From NCBI GenBank assembly GCA_910589265.1, contig CAJUTQ010000074.1:62001-126000 (forward strand): a stretch of DNA of 64,000 nt, written 5' to 3'. A program made the translations under genes and the position numbers. Of the stretch, positions 25,368 through 34,883 are shown piece by piece (the first letter of the stretch is position 1; every line of letters begins with the position of its first letter). This stretch comes from an uncultured Lachnospiraceae bacterium (GTDB taxonomy: Bacteria; Bacillota; Clostridia; Lachnospirales; Lachnospiraceae). The notes under the pieces were generated by a model. It was not told the origin of the DNA and searched no databases. It was given only the letters and a program-made list of their open reading frames with translations.

Positions 25368-25382
25368 ACCTGCTGTCTATTA

Positions 25383-26450
25383 CTAATTATAATAATTTAA
25401 ATGATCCATATGTTTGTTTATATTTCGCTCAATAAGTTTAATATTTTCCTTTGTCCAATTTATTGTTACTTTTAGGCCTTCTGAAATAGGAACAATTGCT
25501 TCAAATCCTAAAATTTCTCTTGATTTTACTGTAGAAGCAAAACGCTTTCCAGAATTATCCCAGTCGCGTTTTGGAAGATACTGAATTTTAGATTTGCTTC
25601 CAGATAAATCTTTGATTTTTTCTGCTAGCTCTGCAATTGTTGTCTCTACTCCAGATCCAATATTATATACGTCTCCCGGTTCTCCCTTTAAAGCACATAG
25701 CATTAGTCCTCTGCAAATATCCTCAACAAATATAAAATCTCGGCTTGCCACCCCCTCGTTTTCTAAAGGAATTTCTTGTCCAGTCAAAGCTTTATATATA
25801 AAAGTAGGGGTTACATTTCTCCAAATAGTGGCATACGTCCCTCTCCAATTCCCTGCCCCAAGCACTTCGCCTGGTCCATAAACGTTCTGAAACCTGGCCC
25901 GCACTGTGGGCAGATGATACTGTTTATGATAATATACAGAGTAAAACTCTCCAATAATTTTGGAAATGGAATAGGGGCTATCTTGTTTTAACTCAATAGG
26001 ACTCTCTTCTGTTGTGGCCATAGCTGTATCAAATGTCTTTTTAGCAACGGAGCATCCTGCAGAAGAATACACAATTTTTTTCAAATTGCGGAATCCTTTT
26101 AATCTCTCAAATAACTTTAAAGTAGTGAGAGTATTATTTTCATGATCTTTGATTGGATCAAAAATGGAACTTTGATTGCCATGGTAAGTGGCAAGATGAA
26201 AGATATAATCATATTCATCTGACAAATTAGATAAAATTCTAAAATCTGTAATTGAACCCTCATAAAATGTAATATTAGAATTTTTCGGCAAATTTATTAT
26301 CTCAGAAGAAAGTAAATTATCAACAATGTGAACTGATATTTTATTAACATTTTCTGTTAATAGTCTTGACAAGTTGCTGCCTACAAATCCAGCTCCACCA
26401 ACAACCAGCACTTTTGTATTCTCAAATAAAGAATAAAAATCATTTGGCAT
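25383..26450 (-). CDS. NAD-dependent sugar epimerase/dehydratase (extended SDR), copy 1
   Basis: A 355-residue extended short-chain dehydrogenase with the NAD-binding GGAGFVGSN, active-site Ser in YSSAGCS and the YxxxK pair in YSISK. Such enzymes epimerise or dehydrate nucleotide sugars. It starts at the A shared with the stop of the next epimerase gene (TAATG). In Bordetella the wbm locus uses comparable enzymes to make galacto-configured di-N-acetyl uronic acids; a similar role here is inference. Confidence 0.85.
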   Translation of the reverse strand: MPNDFYSLFENTKVLVVGGAGFVGSNLSRLLTENVNKISVHIVDNLLSSEIINLPKNSNITFYEGSITDFRILSNLSDEYDYIFHLATYHGNQSSIFDPIKDHENNTLTTLKLFERLKGFRNLKKIVYSSAGCSVAKKTFDTAMATTEESPIELKQDSPYSISKIIGEFYSVYYHKQYHLPTVRARFQNVYGPGEVLGAGNWRGTYATIWRNVTPTFIYKALTGQEIPLENEGVASRDFIFVEDICRGLMLCALKGEPGDVYNIGSGVETTIAELAEKIKDLSGSKSKIQYLPKRDWDNSGKRFASTVKSREILGFEAIVPISEGLKVTINWTKENIKLIERNINKHMDHLNYYN

Positions 26451-27400
26451 TACTTATCTACTCCTTTTAAATGTGTGTAAGTTTGGCTAATTCCGTATCT
26501 TTTATACCACTCAATTGTTTTCTTTATACCTTCCTCTAAAGGTGTAGAAACAGTCCAATCGAAATCTTTATTTGTTTTTGATGGATCAAGTAAAATTGTA
26601 TAAACGTCATCTTCTCCTCTCTGACGCACTTCTACATCTTTTTCCAATGTAATATCTAATGCCTTTAAGGTAGCATCAAATAACTCTTTAATAGCATAAT
26701 CTGAGCCGCTTGAAATATGATAGTATCCTTTTGTTCCCTTTCCATCTATTGCCTTCATCACACATGCAACTAAGTCTTCTACAAAAATAAAATCCCTTCT
26801 TGTATCATTTACAAAACATTCCTTTCCAGTTGTCAGTCTGCTATAAAAGGTGGGTAAAGGACCACTTAAGTTTCTAGGACCATAAGAATTTGCTAAACGA
26901 AAAGAAATAAAATCCAGTCCTGATAATTCTATATATAGTTCTCCTCCAGTCTTGCTTATGGCATAACTACTACCTCCTTCACAAAGGCCTGCAAAATAAG
27001 GATGTTTCAATGTAATTGGTTGTTCAATTGGTTTTAGCCCATAACAAAGAGCTGTCTGAAAGTAAACTAACCTTTTTACCCCAGCTTCTACTGACGCTTT
27101 AACAATATTTACTGTGCCAACAACATTTGTCATTGCATCTTCGTACCAGTTATCTGGGTCTTTATAAGAAGCAGCCGCATGAATCACAATCTCTGGTTTA
27201 AATTCTTTAAACGCCCTATCCACAAGCTGAGAGTCTCCAATGCTCCCTTCAATCACCTGTAAATTATTTTGTGGAGTCAAATTATCTCTTCTTCCTGTTT
27301 GGTAGTTATCTATTACAACTACTTGCTCTCCTCTTTCTAATAATTTCTCTGCAATATGTGAGCCAATGTGCCCTGCTCCACCTGTTATTAACACTTTCAT
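26450..27400 (-). CDS. NAD-dependent sugar epimerase/dehydratase (extended SDR), copy 2
   Basis: A 316-residue SDR with TGGAGHIGSH at the N-terminus, catalytic YAISK, and RDFIFVEDLV further on, the typical nucleotide-sugar epimerase layout. In sequence it resembles the WbmG/WbmH-like enzymes of uronic acid pathways as much as GalE, so the substrate is not fixed. It is preceded by a strong AAAGGAGG site and lies between the WbpB-like gene and the other epimerase, forming a three-gene sugar-nucleotide unit with them. Confidence 0.85.
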   Translation of the reverse strand: MKVLITGGAGHIGSHIAEKLLERGEQVVVIDNYQTGRRDNLTPQNNLQVIEGSIGDSQLVDRAFKEFKPEIVIHAAASYKDPDNWYEDAMTNVVGTVNIVKASVEAGVKRLVYFQTALCYGLKPIEQPITLKHPYFAGLCEGGSSYAISKTGGELYIELSGLDFISFRLANSYGPRNLSGPLPTFYSRLTTGKECFVNDTRRDFIFVEDLVACVMKAIDGKGTKGYYHISSGSDYAIKELFDATLKALDITLEKDVEVRQRGEDDVYTILLDPSKTNKDFDWTVSTPLEEGIKKTIEWYKRYGISQTYTHLKGVDK

Positions 27401-27433
27401 TGTAAAAACCTCCTTTGTTGTTCATTTATAATA

Positions 27434-28507
27434 TTAACGAAATCTGTTTTTAAAATTCAATGTAGAACAATCTTTTAGAGGAAAACTTATCTTTTTTCCC
27501 TCTGATGCTGACTGATAAATTCCTAAAACTAATTCTAGTGCTCTACGTCCGGCCTGCCCGTCTACATAGGGCTTTCTGTTATTTATCACTGCCTCTATAA
27601 CGTCTGTATATAGTGGAGTGTGGCCGAACCCATAAACATTGGGAGGATTTTCATGAAATTCTTTTTTTACCTTTTCAGGATCATCTAAATAATCTGCAAA
27701 GTTCCATTCTTCGATTATATTTACCGAATGTCCTCCAGCTTTTACTGTTCCTTTTGCCCCAAATATATACAGAGTTTCTTCCAAATTATGCGGGAAAATA
27801 TCTGTTGTTCCCTCAACTATGCCATAACTTCCATTAGAAAACTTTATTAAAGCAATGCCCATATCCTCAGCTTCTATATATTCATGATTCAGTTTGTCCG
27901 TCATTCCTATGACCTCTTCAATCTCATCTCCCATCATCCAACGAAGTAAATCTATATTGTGAATGCATTGATTCATTAAAGCTCCGCCATCTTGTTCCCA
28001 AGTGCCTCTCCACTTTGCCCGAGAATAATAATCCCAGTTTCTGTTCCAGCGTACATGGGCTGTGCCATAAAAAAGTTTTCCAAAACGCTTTCTTTCTATG
28101 GCCTCTCTAATTTTTTGAATAGATTTATTAAATCTATTTTGGTGACACGCACAAACTTTTACACCCTTTTCATCAGCTAGTTTGATTATCTGATCTGCAT
28201 CATGAAGGGAAAGAGCAATGGGTTTTTCAATAATTAAATTGCAGCCAGCATCAATACAATCCATAGCAATTTTTGCATGCTTTCCACTTTCTGTAGCAAT
28301 GGCAACTAGTTCTGGCTTTTCTTTTTCTAGTAATTTTTTATAATCTGTATATTTATGAATTCCTCTAGGAAGTTCGAATTTTGCAATCTTCTCATCCATG
28401 TTTCCTTCAACAGTGTCACAAATAGCTGCAAAATCCAACTTATTCTTTTGCGCTGCTGCAATATGATTAGGTGAAATCCTGCCACAGCCTATTAATGCAT
28501 ATTTCAT
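27434..28507 (-). CDS. wbpB: WbpB/WlbA-like Gfo/Idh/MocA oxidoreductase
   Basis: A 357-residue NAD-dependent oxidoreductase. The Rossmann start YALIGCGRISPNH, the EKPIALSL motif (EKP with catalytic Lys) and RWRGTWEQDGGALMNQCIHNIDLL match the WbpB/WlbA family, which oxidises C3 of UDP-GlcNAcA before transamination by WbpE. The partner aminotransferase, acetyltransferase and epimerase lie at 8-12 kb rather than next to it. The UDP-GlcNAc 6-dehydrogenase (WbpA) that should supply the substrate is not in the window. It is the first gene after a consensus promoter. Confidence 0.88.
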   Translation of the reverse strand: MKYALIGCGRISPNHIAAAQKNKLDFAAICDTVEGNMDEKIAKFELPRGIHKYTDYKKLLEKEKPELVAIATESGKHAKIAMDCIDAGCNLIIEKPIALSLHDADQIIKLADEKGVKVCACHQNRFNKSIQKIREAIERKRFGKLFYGTAHVRWNRNWDYYSRAKWRGTWEQDGGALMNQCIHNIDLLRWMMGDEIEEVIGMTDKLNHEYIEAEDMGIALIKFSNGSYGIVEGTTDIFPHNLEETLYIFGAKGTVKAGGHSVNIIEEWNFADYLDDPEKVKKEFHENPPNVYGFGHTPLYTDVIEAVINNRKPYVDGQAGRRALELVLGIYQSASEGKKISFPLKDCSTLNFKNRFR

Positions 28508-28542
28508 ATTTAAAAGTTTCCTTCCTTTCTATGATCTTATAT

Positions 28543-28571
28543 AGAATAAACGAAAGACTCTATTTTGTCAA
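28543..28571 (-). promoter_or_regulatory. Sigma-A type promoter upstream of the WbpB-like gene
   Basis: On the minus strand TTGACA (28571-28566), a 17-base spacer and TATTCT (28548-28543) precede the ATG at 28507 by a short leader containing GGAAGG. The -35 is perfect and the -10 is 4/6. It probably starts the block A transcript. Confidence 0.6.
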
Positions 28572-28591
28572 TTCATTCTATTATTTATCAA

Positions 28592-29746
28592 TCAAGGCTC
28601 TGCCAATATATCATATATTTTATACAATTCTTTTTCTTCTAAACTCCAATTGTATTTTTTCACCACCTCATTCCTTCCATTATCTCCCATCTTCTTTGCC
28701 AGTTTCCTATCTTTTAATAGTCTATTAATTGCATGGACAATCTCTTCTCCATTTTCTGGGTTAACAGCTATCCCACATTTTGACTTTTGAACAATGCTAT
28801 TCCATAGCGGAAAATTAGAATGCACAACTGGTAATCCTGCAGCCATATACTCAAACATCTTAATAGGTAATGCATAGTAATAATTAGGATTATACAATAA
28901 GGTGCATACTCCAACAACACTTTGTCCATATAAATCGTTTACTTCACCTCTATTTAAATAACCCATCAATTTGACTTTTGAATTCATCTCCTCTGGAAAC
29001 TTGTTTTTTAAATAATTTTCATAATCCTTTCCAATGTTTCCAGCTAGTAAACACATTCCATTTATTTTTTTACTGAATTCACATAATTTGGATATTCCTC
29101 TGTCCTCCCCCATTCCTCCTGAATAACATACAATGCTTTCTCTCTGCTCCATATTATCATTCTGATATTGTATATCACTTAACAATGGATAGTTTCTTAC
29201 ACAGGACAGTACTTTTGTAACCTTTTCAAATCTTTTTTTTATATGGGGAGTGGCAGCTATAATTCCATCTGCCTGCCTGCTCCACCATCCTTCTTTTATC
29301 TCTGTCCAATACTCAATGGCCGTTCCTATCCACTTATTAAGACTTTGACTACAGCATGCTTTTTGCTCTCTAGGCGTATCTTCATGTACATCATAAATGA
29401 TTTTAATTCCTTTCTTTTTTATATACTTCATTAAAGGCAATAGAGCATATTCATGCAAATGCACAATAGATGGATTTTCCTTCCAAATTGTTGACAATAT
29501 TTCATCCCTTAATCTTCTTTGATTTTTCCATACTTCTAACATGTTCCACTGCCATCCAAAAGCTTTTTTATTAAATGAATAAAATTTTATGGTCACTCCA
29601 TCCTCTTTCTCCTCTCCTGAGTCCCCATAACAGTCAGAAGTAACATAAGTTACATTGTAACCCCTTCTTGCAAGGGAAGCACATTCCTTTTTTAATATTC
29701 TAGTATCATCTTTGCGATGAACAATTCCTACATGAACCACCTTCAT
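28592..29746 (-). CDS. Glycosyltransferase family 4
   Basis: A GT-B glycosyltransferase of about 384 residues from ATG 29746 (KVVHVGIVHRKDDTRI), which follows AAAGGA; the frame is open to 29788, but that part overlaps the preceding gene. The donor-site motif LPIKMFEYMAAGLPVVHS with the E-x7-E pattern is clear, as is the HEYALLP segment in the N-terminal domain. It retains the inverting/retaining-ambiguous GT4 fold and has no membrane anchor. It is the last gene of block B, and its sugar specificity cannot be told. Confidence 0.87.
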   Translation of the reverse strand: MKVVHVGIVHRKDDTRILKKECASLARRGYNVTYVTSDCYGDSGEEKEDGVTIKFYSFNKKAFGWQWNMLEVWKNQRRLRDEILSTIWKENPSIVHLHEYALLPLMKYIKKKGIKIIYDVHEDTPREQKACCSQSLNKWIGTAIEYWTEIKEGWWSRQADGIIAATPHIKKRFEKVTKVLSCVRNYPLLSDIQYQNDNMEQRESIVCYSGGMGEDRGISKLCEFSKKINGMCLLAGNIGKDYENYLKNKFPEEMNSKVKLMGYLNRGEVNDLYGQSVVGVCTLLYNPNYYYALPIKMFEYMAAGLPVVHSNFPLWNSIVQKSKCGIAVNPENGEEIVHAINRLLKDRKLAKKMGDNGRNEVVKKYNWSLEEKELYKIYDILAEP

Positions 29747-29768
29747 ATAATAAATCCTTTCACTGCTC

Positions 29769-30890
29769 CTATCCCTTAAAAAATTCACATATCCCTTTCA
29801 CTGCAGCGGATATTCCACAATATTTCTTTGATACATCTCTAATTCTTTGTGCTACTTTAAGTTTATCTTTTCCATGATAAATTTGATGATAAAAATTTAT
29901 AATGGCGTTAATCTGTATCCTTTCTTCTCCCTCAGGCAGTTTTAATATATAATCCGAAACATGTGGGAATATATCTAATTTGGCTGATGTAATCATTGGC
30001 ATACCTCTCGCCATATACTCCCGTGATTTTAAGGAGGAGGACAATTCTAATTTTTTTCTATGTATCCCCAAGCATTCTACACCTATATCACATTTATCAT
30101 AAATATCATTCAACTCTTCCCCATATTTCTTTCCATAAAAAAACACTTTTGTTTCGAGATGATATTCCTGGACTATTTTTTTATATTCCGTCAGCTCTCT
30201 TCCCTCCCCAACTAAGTGGAGGTAACAGTGAATGTCCCATTCATTGTTATAGTATTCTCCCAGTCCTTTTAAAAGTCGATCATAACCATGCCAATACTCC
30301 ATACATGCCACAGCAATTAAATGGATTCCTTCCCTACTCTTATCCACATTTCTTAATGGGATTAATTCATAATTAATTCCATTGCCCATGTGTAACACTG
30401 GAATACAAAATATAAAATCCTCCTTTGTAATAGCAGCAATTCTATTTACATAAGGATATAATTTGTTACGATATAATTTATCTAAAAATAAATTAATTTT
30501 ATCTAATTTATTATTTTCACATTCCGGATCATAGGGATATGTTGGAATTTCAAGGATTACTTTTGTATTCTCGCTTTTTAACTTTTTTAAAAAATGGAAA
30601 AAAAATGGATCTCCCATTCCATGGCGTATATAAGCAGCCGCATAATAACCTTTTTTTACCCTTTTATATATGAAGAAATGGGCCATTACTTTTCCAAAGA
30701 TACCATTTTTTCCAAGGCAGATCTGGTTATTTTCGGAGTCTACAAGAAAAGTGGATCCATTCTCAATATAAGTAAAGTCTACATCAAATCCCTGTCTTTT
30801 AAATTCTTCATACTGTGCTTGTATTTTTTTACAAATTCCATCTCCATTAGAATTTGTAAAGTCCCATACTGTCATAAAAAGCAGCCGCAT
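29769..30890 (-). CDS. Putative GT4-like glycosyltransferase
   Basis: A 373-residue GT-B-like protein. The N-terminus reads LLFMTVWDFTNSNGDGICKK with the sugar-acceptor-domain layout, and the C-terminal domain holds CMEYWHGYDRLLKGL, LVGEG and LKSREYMARGMPMI, the usual position of the nucleotide-sugar Glu residues. It resembles GT4 enzymes in length and motif order but is more divergent than its neighbour. ATG at 30890 follows AGGATAGA. Donor and acceptor unknown. Confidence 0.78.
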   Translation of the reverse strand: MRLLFMTVWDFTNSNGDGICKKIQAQYEEFKRQGFDVDFTYIENGSTFLVDSENNQICLGKNGIFGKVMAHFFIYKRVKKGYYAAAYIRHGMGDPFFFHFLKKLKSENTKVILEIPTYPYDPECENNKLDKINLFLDKLYRNKLYPYVNRIAAITKEDFIFCIPVLHMGNGINYELIPLRNVDKSREGIHLIAVACMEYWHGYDRLLKGLGEYYNNEWDIHCYLHLVGEGRELTEYKKIVQEYHLETKVFFYGKKYGEELNDIYDKCDIGVECLGIHRKKLELSSSLKSREYMARGMPMITSAKLDIFPHVSDYILKLPEGEERIQINAIINFYHQIYHGKDKLKVAQRIRDVSKKYCGISAAVKGICEFFKG

Positions 30891-30903
30891 TCTATCCTAT
30901 ACC

Positions 30904-31812
30904 TCAAATTTTATTTAATAACATTAGTAGTCTTACTGCTATTTCTGAAGATAAAGACTGTCTCCATCTTTTATAAAAAAATACTTTTTTTATAACGTCT
31001 TTAATAGAATAGCTATCATGTGTAAACCATCTTGCCATCTTACAATCTTTATCATTTAATTTTTTTCCAAACACTCTATCAAATTCTTTTGCTGTCGTTC
31101 TTATATCCGAGTTTCCCTTCATTGTTTTGCAAAACCATTTCATTCTGTTTTTTAATGTCATTGAAGAAATACTCTCCTCAGTTCTCCTGTGCCTACAAGC
31201 TATTCTTTCATCAAACTTCGCTTTTCCAAACTTTTCTACCAAAAGTCCTGCGATCCAATCATGAGAAGTTATATTATTAATATTACATTGTAACAGCATT
31301 TCTCTTAACTTTGCATTCAATACAATAGAAAATCCTTGATAAACGCTGTCTGTTAATGCCCTTTGAAAATCTATTTTATATTTAGGAGTGGAATAAGTTC
31401 CTATGACTCTAGATAAATCTTCATTCATCAGTTCATATGAACTGTGAAAAAGTAATGGGATTTCATCCTCTTCCTGTTCCATCCATTCTACTGCCCAATT
31501 TACTTTATTAGGAAGCCAAATATCATCTTGATCCGCAAAAGCCCAAAAGTCTCCTTCTTCTGCAATTTCCAATAATTTCATAAAGCTTTTACCATATCCA
31601 ATATTACTTCCTTCAACAATAACCAACTTATACCTTTCTTGTAGTGCGTAAAGGTGTTCAATAGTATGATCTGTTGACCCATCATCTCTTATGAATATTT
31701 TAATGTTTCCATATGTTTGGTTAGCAATACTCTCCACTTGTTCTTCCAAATATTTTTCGCCATTATATGTGGAAATTAACACATTTACTTGTTTCAAATT
31801 ATAATCTCCCAT
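30904..31812 (-). CDS. Glycosyltransferase family 2 (rhamnosyltransferase-like)
   Basis: A 302-residue GT2 enzyme with the GT-A start NVLISTYNGEKYLEEQVESI, IRDDGSTDHT and the acidic FADQDDIWLPNK (about 94-105), which holds the DxD-like motif. Layout and the QDDIWLP block are those of alpha-1,3-rhamnosyltransferases such as WapR, though other sugars are possible. Cytoplasmic, no transmembrane segments. Lies between a GT4 and the WbsX-like gene. Confidence 0.85.
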   Translation of the reverse strand: MGDYNLKQVNVLISTYNGEKYLEEQVESIANQTYGNIKIFIRDDGSTDHTIEHLYALQERYKLVIVEGSNIGYGKSFMKLLEIAEEGDFWAFADQDDIWLPNKVNWAVEWMEQEEDEIPLLFHSSYELMNEDLSRVIGTYSTPKYKIDFQRALTDSVYQGFSIVLNAKLREMLLQCNINNITSHDWIAGLLVEKFGKAKFDERIACRHRRTEESISSMTLKNRMKWFCKTMKGNSDIRTTAKEFDRVFGKKLNDKDCKMARWFTHDSYSIKDVIKKVFFYKRWRQSLSSEIAVRLLMLLNKI

Positions 31813-31873
31813 CTTACACTATCCTCGTGCACCGCTTTACTGCATACTTCTAAAAAATGGAAACATTTTTTAT

Positions 31874-33001
31874 TTAAAATGGATAGTTTGGAAATTCTCC
31901 ATTTTTATTTAAAGCATTCTTTACTGCTTCCAGATACCTGTACTTGTCCTTTTTTGTAGGTTCCAACATAGATCCCTCTGCCCATTCATTCCAAGCAGCT
32001 AAAAACAGCATGTCTTTTTTATAAACCTCTTTTGCTCTTCTTATTTGTTCTGTTAAAAATTTTTCAAACAATTGAGGTGACGAGTGTGTTAAGACTAACC
32101 CATGTTTTCCTTTCCTTGGAGTATTATCCCATCCGCTAAATGCCCCAGGTATCCTTTTTTCATCTACAGGATCTCTTTCCAATATTCGTTCCCATACTTG
32201 ACTATAGTCCATTTTCTCTAGCTTAGTAATATCCATGTTTATTTTTATTCCTGTTTGTTTTTGTACTTTGGACAAAAACTTATATCCATATTGCCGTATC
32301 CACATTATGAACTTACTTCGGTGATCTGCAAATGCATATGCTGGCTGATGCTCTATACCATAATCAAACCTAGAATCATCTCTATTTTTTTTCATTCCAA
32401 AATAATAATTTTGGTACGCCATAGAAATCCCTACAAATCCAACTTTCTTAGCACATCTTTGCCAGTAATCTAACATACCGTTTAAGTCCTTAATATCTTC
32501 AGGATTAAAAATTAACAGTAACGGCTTGCCCTCCACTTTTATATAACGAGAATCTAGAAAAAACGGAAGCAAATATTGAAAATGCTCCTCCCAGTCTTTT
32601 TCCCCTCCATATGTTTGAGCAATTAATGTTGAATTATCCCCTCCCCATGAATCTGTCCAACTATGATTTGCCCATGATATACAATATCTTATTGGAATAT
32701 TTTTATTTTTTAATAATAACTCTAAAGGCTTTTCTAGCAGTTTTTTTCCTTCAATCCAATAATGATATATGCAAAATCCAAAAATACCATATTTATTTGC
32801 CAATTGTGCCTGCCACTCCAGTACTTTTGGATCCAATAAATTATAATAGTAATTGCCTAGCGGAGCTACTGGCTGTTCATGTCCATCAAACAAAGGGATG
32901 GCCTTTTTCACATTTGTCCACTCAGTAAATCCCTCTCCCCAAAATTTATCATTTTCGGGAATCCTATGAAATTGAGGTAAATAAAAGGAAATAATTTTCA
33001 T
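31874..33001 (-). CDS. WbsX-like (GH99-related) polysaccharide biosynthesis protein
   Basis: A 375-residue protein of the WbsX/Glyco_hydro_99-like family. The start IISFYLPQFHRIPENDKFWG and WTNVKKAIPLFDGHEQP are diagnostic, with CISWANHSWTDSWGG in the middle and AAWNEWAEGSMLEP near the C-terminus. The family sits in O-antigen and capsule loci and on rhamnan-synthesis proteins. A glycosidase/transglycosidase role (endo-alpha-mannosidase fold) is suggested but not shown. It starts on the ATGA overlap with the upstream GT2 gene. Confidence 0.85.
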   Translation of the reverse strand: MKIISFYLPQFHRIPENDKFWGEGFTEWTNVKKAIPLFDGHEQPVAPLGNYYYNLLDPKVLEWQAQLANKYGIFGFCIYHYWIEGKKLLEKPLELLLKNKNIPIRYCISWANHSWTDSWGGDNSTLIAQTYGGEKDWEEHFQYLLPFFLDSRYIKVEGKPLLLIFNPEDIKDLNGMLDYWQRCAKKVGFVGISMAYQNYYFGMKKNRDDSRFDYGIEHQPAYAFADHRSKFIMWIRQYGYKFLSKVQKQTGIKINMDITKLEKMDYSQVWERILERDPVDEKRIPGAFSGWDNTPRKGKHGLVLTHSSPQLFEKFLTEQIRRAKEVYKKDMLFLAAWNEWAEGSMLEPTKKDKYRYLEAVKNALNKNGEFPNYPF

Positions 33002-33807
33002 TTATCCATCTCCCCCACATGATTAAATGTCTCGCTTACATGATAAAGTCTATTCAAGATCTTTGCTAAGAATTTAGGCCAGAAACGACAAAACATACAC
33101 AGATCTTCTTTTGTTCTTTCCTTATTTGCTATTAATATGGATGTTGTTGAATTTGTGTGAATTCGATGTTCTATAAGTTTTTCAGGAATGTATATGAAAT
33201 TTCCATCATACATGGATATCCTTTCCCAAGCATCCCAATCTAGATTGCTTTTAAAACCACTTTTAAAAATTTTTTTAGGCAAATTTTCTTTTACATAAGT
33301 TACAGATGGGCAGCAAATAGGATTTCCCAATGACAATATAACTCTTCTCATTAACATGTTGGGACGGCCTCGAAGATACTTCAAAGGAATTAACATTATT
33401 TTTTTTATTTTTATTAAACAATTCTCTTTTCTTTTTTTTTCATTTATCCGCTCCCAATAATTTGAGAAAACAATAAGTACATTCCGATTTTTATTCACCC
33501 ATCTTACAACTTCTTCTGTGTAATAAGCACTGTAAATATCGTCTTGATGACAAATAGTCACCAATTTAGTTGTTGCTTTATGAAAGGCATAATTCCAATC
33601 TTTTGCAATATCGTTCTCTCCTTTCCTAATATAAAGAGGCAGATTATATTTGGAAGATACACTTTTAATATGCTGATTCGGTGTTGACGTTACAATGATA
33701 ATTGTGCTTTTTTTATTTTGAAGTAACAGAGAATGAATTGTACATTCCAGATACTCGCATTCCCCATAAGCACATAGGGCAAAAGTATGATCCTTTTCTG
33801 TATACAT
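32998..33807 (-). CDS. Glycosyltransferase family 2
   Basis: A GT2 enzyme of about 269 residues. The short N-terminal strand FALCAYGECEYLECTIHSLLLQ is followed by IVTSTPNQHI, the DWNYAFHKAT acceptor helix and ICHQDDIYSAYYTEEV (the DxD-like site). The first ATG with a binding site (AAGGAG about 11 bases upstream) is at 33807; the GTG at 33828 has none. Sugar unknown. It lies between the WbsX-like gene, which it overlaps by four bases, and the DUF2304 gene. Confidence 0.82.
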   Translation of the reverse strand: MYTEKDHTFALCAYGECEYLECTIHSLLLQNKKSTIIIVTSTPNQHIKSVSSKYNLPLYIRKGENDIAKDWNYAFHKATTKLVTICHQDDIYSAYYTEEVVRWVNKNRNVLIVFSNYWERINEKKRKENCLIKIKKIMLIPLKYLRGRPNMLMRRVILSLGNPICCPSVTYVKENLPKKIFKSGFKSNLDWDAWERISMYDGNFIYIPEKLIEHRIHTNSTTSILIANKERTKEDLCMFCRFWPKFLAKILNRLYHVSETFNHVGEMDK

Positions 33808-33828
33808 CCCATCTTTGTCTCCTTCCAC

Positions 33829-34176
33829 TCATTTAGTGTCTTTTGTTTTTTCATGGGTTCTTAAGGCTACCTCAGCTGTTAACACTTGAATTTTATCTTC
33901 TAGCTGTGAAATTTTAATTGACATTGTAAACATTTTTTCTATAAGCAAGAATAAAATCATTAAAAAAACAAAATTTGCTGGTGATTGGATGCCAAAATAA
34001 TTAGACATATAGTAAGATATTTGAGGAATAAATCCTAAAATTGATAATACAAAAGCAAAGGTAACCCAAAAAATTGCGTCTTCCATTTTTACTTTGGCCC
34101 TTTTAATTTTATGCAATATATATGAAGTAGTCGCCAATGCGCCAATTAAGAGGACCCATCTAAGCATTACAGGCAT
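33829..34176 (-). CDS. DUF2304 small membrane protein
   Basis: A 115-residue protein with three hydrophobic segments and a charged C-terminus with heptad-like spacing (KISQLEDKIQVLTAEVAL). DUF2304 proteins are regularly found next to GT2 enzymes that load sugars onto undecaprenyl phosphate, and that arrangement is present here: the GT2 gene ends two bases upstream. The role is not established; it may help place or flip the lipid-linked sugar. Confidence 0.85.
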   Translation of the reverse strand: MPVMLRWVLLIGALATTSYILHKIKRAKVKMEDAIFWVTFAFVLSILGFIPQISYYMSNYFGIQSPANFVFLMILFLLIEKMFTMSIKISQLEDKIQVLTAEVALRTHEKTKDTK

Positions 34177-34178
34177 TC

Positions 34179-34883
34179 CTATTTCTCCTCCAATCTATCT
34201 CGAAACCACTGAAAAATAAAGATAGAAAAAAACATATGCAACATATAATTGATAGAATGCCCTAAACTAAAATAACTTGTTCCTGCCAATCTATCTGTCA
34301 TGTGAACTTGAACTTCCTTTATCTTAACTCCACTATTAATGAGATATGCTAGAGTATCCGGCTCTGGACTATAATTTATATGATATCCAAACTTTTTAAT
34401 CATTCTTTTATTAAATAAGCGCATTCCTGAAGTAACATCTCCTATATAGGTTCCCCCTGTTGTAATAAAAATGGCATAAGTAATCAACTGACTGCCAATC
34501 ATCCGAATATTTAATGGTTTTCTTTCTGACACAAATCTGGATCCAATTACAATATCCACACAAAACTTTTCCATTACTTCCAACATATCTTCTATATACT
34601 CTGCTTGGTGCTGTCCATCTCCATCATATTGGATTACATAATCATACCCATAATAATTCGCATAACGCATTCCTCCTCGTATAGCTCCTGATAATCCTAA
34701 GTTTACTGGTAAATCTAAAATATTGTATCCCCTTTTTTTACATATTTTTCTAGTATTATCATGAGAGCCGTCATTGATAATGACATAGTCATATTGTGAA
34801 TAATTTTCTATGAGATTATCCACAACCCTTTCTATATTTTGTTCTTCATTAAATGCTGGAATTATAACAAGCGGCTTCTTCAT
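34179..34883 (-). CDS. DPM1-like GT2 (polyprenyl-phosphate glycosyltransferase)
   Basis: A 234-residue GT2 with LVIIPAFNEEQNIERVV at the start, YDGDGQHQAEYI with the DxD at about 90-92, and GSRFVSERKPLNIRM, matching dolichyl/polyprenyl-phosphate-sugar synthases. Such enzymes make Und-P-sugar on the inner face, which a GT-C enzyme then uses outside. A hydrophobic C-terminal stretch (MLHMFFSIFIFQWF) may attach it to the membrane. The start overlaps the stop of the GT-C-like gene (ATGA), and the next gene is DUF2304, giving a three-gene decoration unit. Confidence 0.88.
   Translation of the reverse strand: MKKPLVIIPAFNEEQNIERVVDNLIENYSQYDYVIINDGSHDNTRKICKKRGYNILDLPVNLGLSGAIRGGMRYANYYGYDYVIQYDGDGQHQAEYIEDMLEVMEKFCVDIVIGSRFVSERKPLNIRMIGSQLITYAIFITTGGTYIGDVTSGMRLFNKRMIKKFGYHINYSPEPDTLAYLINSGVKIKEVQVHMTDRLAGTSYFSLGHSINYMLHMFFSIFIFQWFRDRLEEK

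Noticed and set aside
31854..31875. Short inverted repeat AAAAAATG / CATTTTTT between two genes
   Set aside because: The stem has one G-C pair only and no convincing U-tract; too weak to call a terminator.
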